Assembly: GCF_000801105.2 (NCBI RefSeq)
Contig: NC_079514.1
Location: 10,478,001-10,542,000, forward strand
DNA length: 64,000 nucleotides
Source: Raphanus sativus
Taxonomy: Eukaryota; Streptophyta; Magnoliopsida; Brassicales; Brassicaceae
Direction: 5' to 3'
Position 1 is the stretch's first letter; every line of letters starts with the position of its first letter. A program made the translations under genes and the position numbers. Of the stretch, positions 59,465-64,000 are shown in pieces. The notes beneath the pieces are model-generated. The model was not told the DNA's origin. It saw only the letters and a list, made by a program, of their open reading frames with translations, and did no database searches.

Positions 59465-62400
59465 CAGAAATAAAAGTCTATTTGATAAATTAAATGTATA
59501 TATAAATAAATCAATTCACAATATATAATCATATAGAGTCTAAAATATGTTCTAACCTCTTTTGTTTCTTATTTATTTATTTTAAACGTACCTCTTTGTT
59601 TTTAGTTTTATGCCCATCTTTTTCTTTTTATTTTATTGTAAACTAGTTTAATGCCATCTTCCATAGTGTCATAATGCAATTTTTTTCTGTATATGAGCTT
59701 TATTAGTAAGTTAGTATTGAGGAAGTGTCATGCCCCGTCAGCCACATAGATCGTACACTTGGTAACTTTGTACTTCATGTGTGTTTTTCCTACACAATAC
59801 CATTTTATATACATTCTTTTCGCTCTCAATCATCGTTTTATTTGCCAAGCTTTTATTGGGTGTATATGGACATTATTATATACTTTATTATATGTCAAGG
59901 GAATTTTGCTTTCTTAAAGTATTTATATAAATAATAATAAAATTAAGGTGATTGATGAGTGATAAATCATGAGTAACAGTATTATAAATTTTGGCTTTAG
60001 TTAGAGACATTGTATAGCGCACGATTATATTTATTCATAATGTAAATATAAATGCTATAAATATTTAAATGGATGCATCATTTAACCAATTATATATGTA
60101 ATTACTATAAAATAAGTGCAACTCAAATAAATTAGTAAAGTATTACTATAGAATTATTTGCGATTGATGGATACCAGATGTTTTGTACCATCTAAAAATA
60201 TCTAAAACATTAAAAAAAACTTTTATTAAGAGGTTTTCATATGAATATCTTACAAGAAAGAGTAATTTTTTTACTGAGAATCTTTGAGATACCTATGAAA
60301 AGTCAATAAGAGTCATATCTTTATATATGATTATTTACAAATAAGAATTTAGTTATACGAAAAATCTTCTTTGAGAACTGAAGATACATGTAGGATTGGT
60401 TACATGTATAATATTGTGAATATTTGCAAATTAAGGAAACACAAAACTATAATTGCTGTTTCTACAGATACATGATTATGAACTCATACGGCAATATGAA
60501 AAACGTTTCCCATTTGGCCATATTATAATTGGACTCTGCGGAGCTAAATACTAACGCGAGTAATTTGGTACCCTTAAAAGTAATACAAAGGATACCATAT
60601 CGTACAAATTCACAGTTCACACCACAGTTTTCTAACCTCTCCTTGGCATGCCCTTTTGCTATCTCAATGGGTTTCTCTTTGCCCTTCGATTATATGTGCA
60701 AAAAAAAATTCGTCATTTCGGATGTCACAATGAGAAATAGAGAGACTTCATTGGATGGAGATACGAGTGGAGTAAAGATCCCTAAACTAGACAAATACAC
60801 ACACCTAATCCGTTTTGTTTATGTGGCCACTTTTCGAGCGTAAACTTAACTAATCAAATAACATCACCTACCATACCCTGTAGAACCTTGGACATGTGTA
60901 TGTTATACATATTTTACTATAATATTTACACAATACATGAGATATAAAGTTTTTGTTTGCTCTGTCCTATGATACATATATAAATTTAGCGATATTATTT
61001 AATCAGAGATGAACTAGTATAAATACTGATGTCGTATAGTATTTTATTTTATTTCTATAAGATAATTAGTATTTTGTACAGTTTATATCACTATACTCTT
61101 AAAAAGACATATATCTATTGGATGGTATTTTATTTTTGAAAAGATATCTTTATTTTTTTATTAAACAGAGGTATTCTGACCTTCACATAAGTGAGTCTAG
61201 ACTAATCACATATTTGAAATCTATATTTTTAGCCTACAAGTTGATCATTTATTCCTAGCAATATCGAAATGTTAAGATATCAAAATCAAGGTTCAAGATT
61301 TTTAATTTTATTTTAAACTTAAGGTTCAAGATTTTTTTACTAATGCTTTAAACTTGGTTATATATTTCGTGGACATTATATGGTAACATTTATATCTATA
61401 ATGCATTGGATACGTACAATTTTTTTTTTAAAAAAATAGCTCTCACGTCAGACTTTTTAATTAGACATTATAAAATTCTTAAGAAATAAATGTTATCTCT
61501 TAAAAATATGTTTCTATTACTATATAACATGATTTAAATGTGTATGTATTGTATGTTGCTGAAAAAAGATCTATTCTATTAATTCTTCAACATGTCCAAT
61601 TGATATGGAGTTATGTCCACTTTTTAATTTTTATAACTGCCTTTTAATATACTTTATTTAATTTTCTATAACTGTTCATTACTAATTAACTACTTTTATA
61701 TGTTGAATACATATTGAATAACCTCCGCTTTAACTCCACAATAATCGGGAGCACTTATCACAATTACTAAAAACTGTCGACTGACACTATTCCATAGTAT
61801 ATTCCATAGTGAACATTTACGTGCTCTACTAACATTAATTACATCATAGTTATAAGGTTTATTTTCATTTATCCATTCTATAGACCTTATATTATAATAC
61901 TTATACAACTAAACCGTAAAACCAAATTGGATTACAAACTTAAATATAGGCTTTTGACATTTTTTTATGTCTTTAAGAAACCTAACAACTTTAAGAAATT
62001 GGAGTACGCAATTTAAGTTAAATATCTACAGCAACAAAAATATTGATGCTTCAAATTATAGTGAACATTCTTGGTTTAAGTATTTATAATATTAATTATA
62101 ATATTGTTAGTGAATATAAATTAAAATTAAATTTTTATTTATAAAACCAATATTATGAAAACAATATTATTCCTAATATCAATACTATTAAAACATAAAC
62201 ATTTTCTGTTGATAATAGTTAAGACCAATTTAGAAAAAATCAAAAACTATATGTAACTACTTATATCTACATATTAATATAACTGTGAAAGAAGCTTGAA
62301 TAATATTATAACGTAAATCGTTAAGAATGATAACTGTTAAACTTAAATTCGTGGGGAAGCTATAACTACACTCGCCTTTATTTAAATCATGTATAATTTT

Positions 62401-62505
62401 TTATTATAAATATATTTTTATAATAATTAAATTAAATAATGAATTTTAAAATATTTATAATCCGCGGATAACCACCAAATTAATCAGAGCGGGTGTGGGA
62501 CCCGC
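58243..62505. other. Upstream DNA of the YUC6-like gene and intergenic DNA
   Basis: The first 500 bases probably include the YUC6 leader and promoter. Beyond that I see AT-rich DNA without a gene. A (TA)n microsatellite of about 39 bases is at 59424-59462. Confidence 0.45.
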
Positions 62506-63015
62506 CTTTTTATATTTTTTAGTTTTATATTCTTTTAAAAATTTAATTTTTATATTTATATGTTTTAGTCATATTTTTGTTTTTCATTATATAACATTTC
62601 TCTTAAATAATTAATAGGAGGTTTTAATCATTGTATTAAAATAGTTTTACCATACATATATCAATATGTTATGTTTCTATTTTAATAGTATTGACTAGAT
62701 TCAGATTCGCTTTTAAAAGAGCTGGTATATTTTTTTGTTTTACATATTTTAGAAATTCAATTTTTATATTTATGTTTTTAATCATATTTATATTTTTCTT
62801 TGTATAATATTTCTTTTAAATAATTAGTAAGAGGTTTTAATAATTATCGTAAAATAATTTGACCACACATATATCAATTGGTCATATTCCTATTTTAGTA
62901 TATTGATATTATATAATGAAAAAAATGTAAACAAAAACATAAATATAAAAATTAAATTTATAAAAAATGTAAAAAAAAAATATACCCGCCCTTCTAAGGG
63001 CGGGTCAAAATCTAG
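62506..63015. mobile_element. Cluster of three Helitron ends, two tandem and one inverted
   Basis: Element 1 (about 62486-62694, minus) ends TTTTAATAGTATTGA. Element 2 (62695-62906, minus) begins right there with CTAGATTCAGATTCG and ends TTTTAGTATATTGA before T. Elements 1 and 2 are alignable over about 190 bases. Element 3 is a plus-strand 3' end: hairpin CCCGCCCTTCTAAGGGCGGG (62985-63004), TCAAAATCTAG, then T. Its body is an inverted copy of part of element 2. Confidence 0.7.
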
Positions 63016-64000
63016 TACTGAAAATAAAGTTCGATATAAATCAATAAGGCAAAATATAAAAACAACATATAATCAAGCTGATATCTGAAAAGGCCATGGG
63101 AACTGACTTAAGTATGAGATCGATAAAAGGTATAAAGGAGACATATTAGTAGGCTTTGGAGTGCCTATAAGGCTATATGTAGCCTAGGCGTTAGAACTCT
63201 CTTCACGCATTATTTAAACCATCATCTTTAAAAATTTACTTATGCGATCGGAATATTTAGGATAGTGGATATGTGGAATTGAGGTTGTCACATGCTCTTC
63301 TACGGAATTGAGTTTTCACGTTACCAATTTTTTTGTGGTCTTCAATTCCTTGATCAAAGGCTTCGTTGAGGTCATGGACCGTGATGCTATCGATGCATTG
63401 TCCAGGTTAAATTTGGATAATGGCAACAATATTTCATACCACTAGCTAGACTCAATGTTTGTGATAAGCTTAATCAACTATTTATAAAAAAACAAATACA
63501 ATTAAGATGGAACTATCGGTAATCACAAGCCCACTCAGCTCCACTTATCTAATAATATCCCTTTTTATTTCTGCTCTCGAGACATTCGTGGGGAAGAATG
63601 ACTTCTGGCTATTTAAAACAATATTTAAAGGGAATTTCACGCTGGCCGGTTATTTGCTTTTCTTATAATATGATAAAGCAAAGGAAAAACAAAGTGATGA
63701 ATAATTAATCGTGCTTAGTTTTCTAATAGCAATGGGGTAGCTAATAATTACCCAATCTGTCTAATGATTATAAGTTTAAGTGGGGTTGTGACTAAGAAGT
63801 AAGCAAAGTTAGAATTCTAATTAACATGATGAAAGAACATACAAGCGTAACTAAAAACAAATATGTGTGTAAGATGTTATCATCAAATATACAGCCATGG
63901 AAATGCATTTTTCGTATTATTAAAATTCTAAGGAGCCAATTAAGAGAAACAATCTAGAAATATGGGATTTTTTTTCTCAATATTCCCTTCTGCAATAAAT
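63016..64000. other. Intergenic DNA at the window end
   Basis: No gene is recognised. Base composition is a little less AT-rich than the preceding part. Confidence 0.4.

Overview
The window is plant nuclear DNA from the mustard family, most likely a Brassica or a close relative. Genes have plant-type introns, and the intergenic DNA is AT-rich with Helitron, Tourist-type, Mutator-like and LINE elements. The gene order matches, from memory, the Arabidopsis thaliana chromosome 5 block At5g25500 to At5g25620. Species is inferred, not proven. Locus equivalences come from remembered protein families and were not checked by a search.

Layout. 1-5.1 kb is decayed intergenic DNA with one MITE-like element. 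5.1-25.8 kb is the gene-rich part: an unknown organelle-type protein (+), a PP2A B' regulatory subunit (-), a TFIIS-central/SPOC domain protein (+), a PAM2/CUE protein like CID6 (-), a leucine-rich repeat extensin like LRX7 (+), a 98-aa coiled-coil protein (+), an 11-exon DDT-domain protein (+), tRNA-Leu(CAA) (+), a pseudogene scrap of a DUF630/632 protein (-), and the BURP-domain stress gene RD22 (-). A full-length but broken LINE (26.9-32.6 kb) lies upstream of RD22. From 32.6 to 55.5 kb there is about 23 kb of AT-rich DNA with no convincing gene. It holds two adjoining Tourist-like MITEs, a Mutator-like foldback element, several Helitron ends and one or two complete short Helitrons, an LTR relic and recent-looking tandem duplications. 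55.5-58.2 kb holds a four-exon YUCCA6-like flavin monooxygenase gene (-) whose first exon carries three one-base frameshifts. 58.2-64 kb is intergenic and ends in a cluster of Helitron termini.

The genes do not form one pathway. Several touch hormone and stress biology: RD22 is an ABA/drought marker, YUC6 makes auxin, and CID-type proteins bind poly(A)-binding protein. Relative to Arabidopsis, homologues of At5g25530, At5g25560 and an intact At5g25590 appear to be missing. That is what a fractionated subgenome copy after the Brassiceae triplication should look like. I found no CRISPR array, operon or phage and no clear new multi-gene system. The most notable points are the decayed YUC6, the GC-AG intron inside the SPOC domain, overlapping upstream reading frames created by an exact 40-bp duplication, and the abutting transposon junctions.
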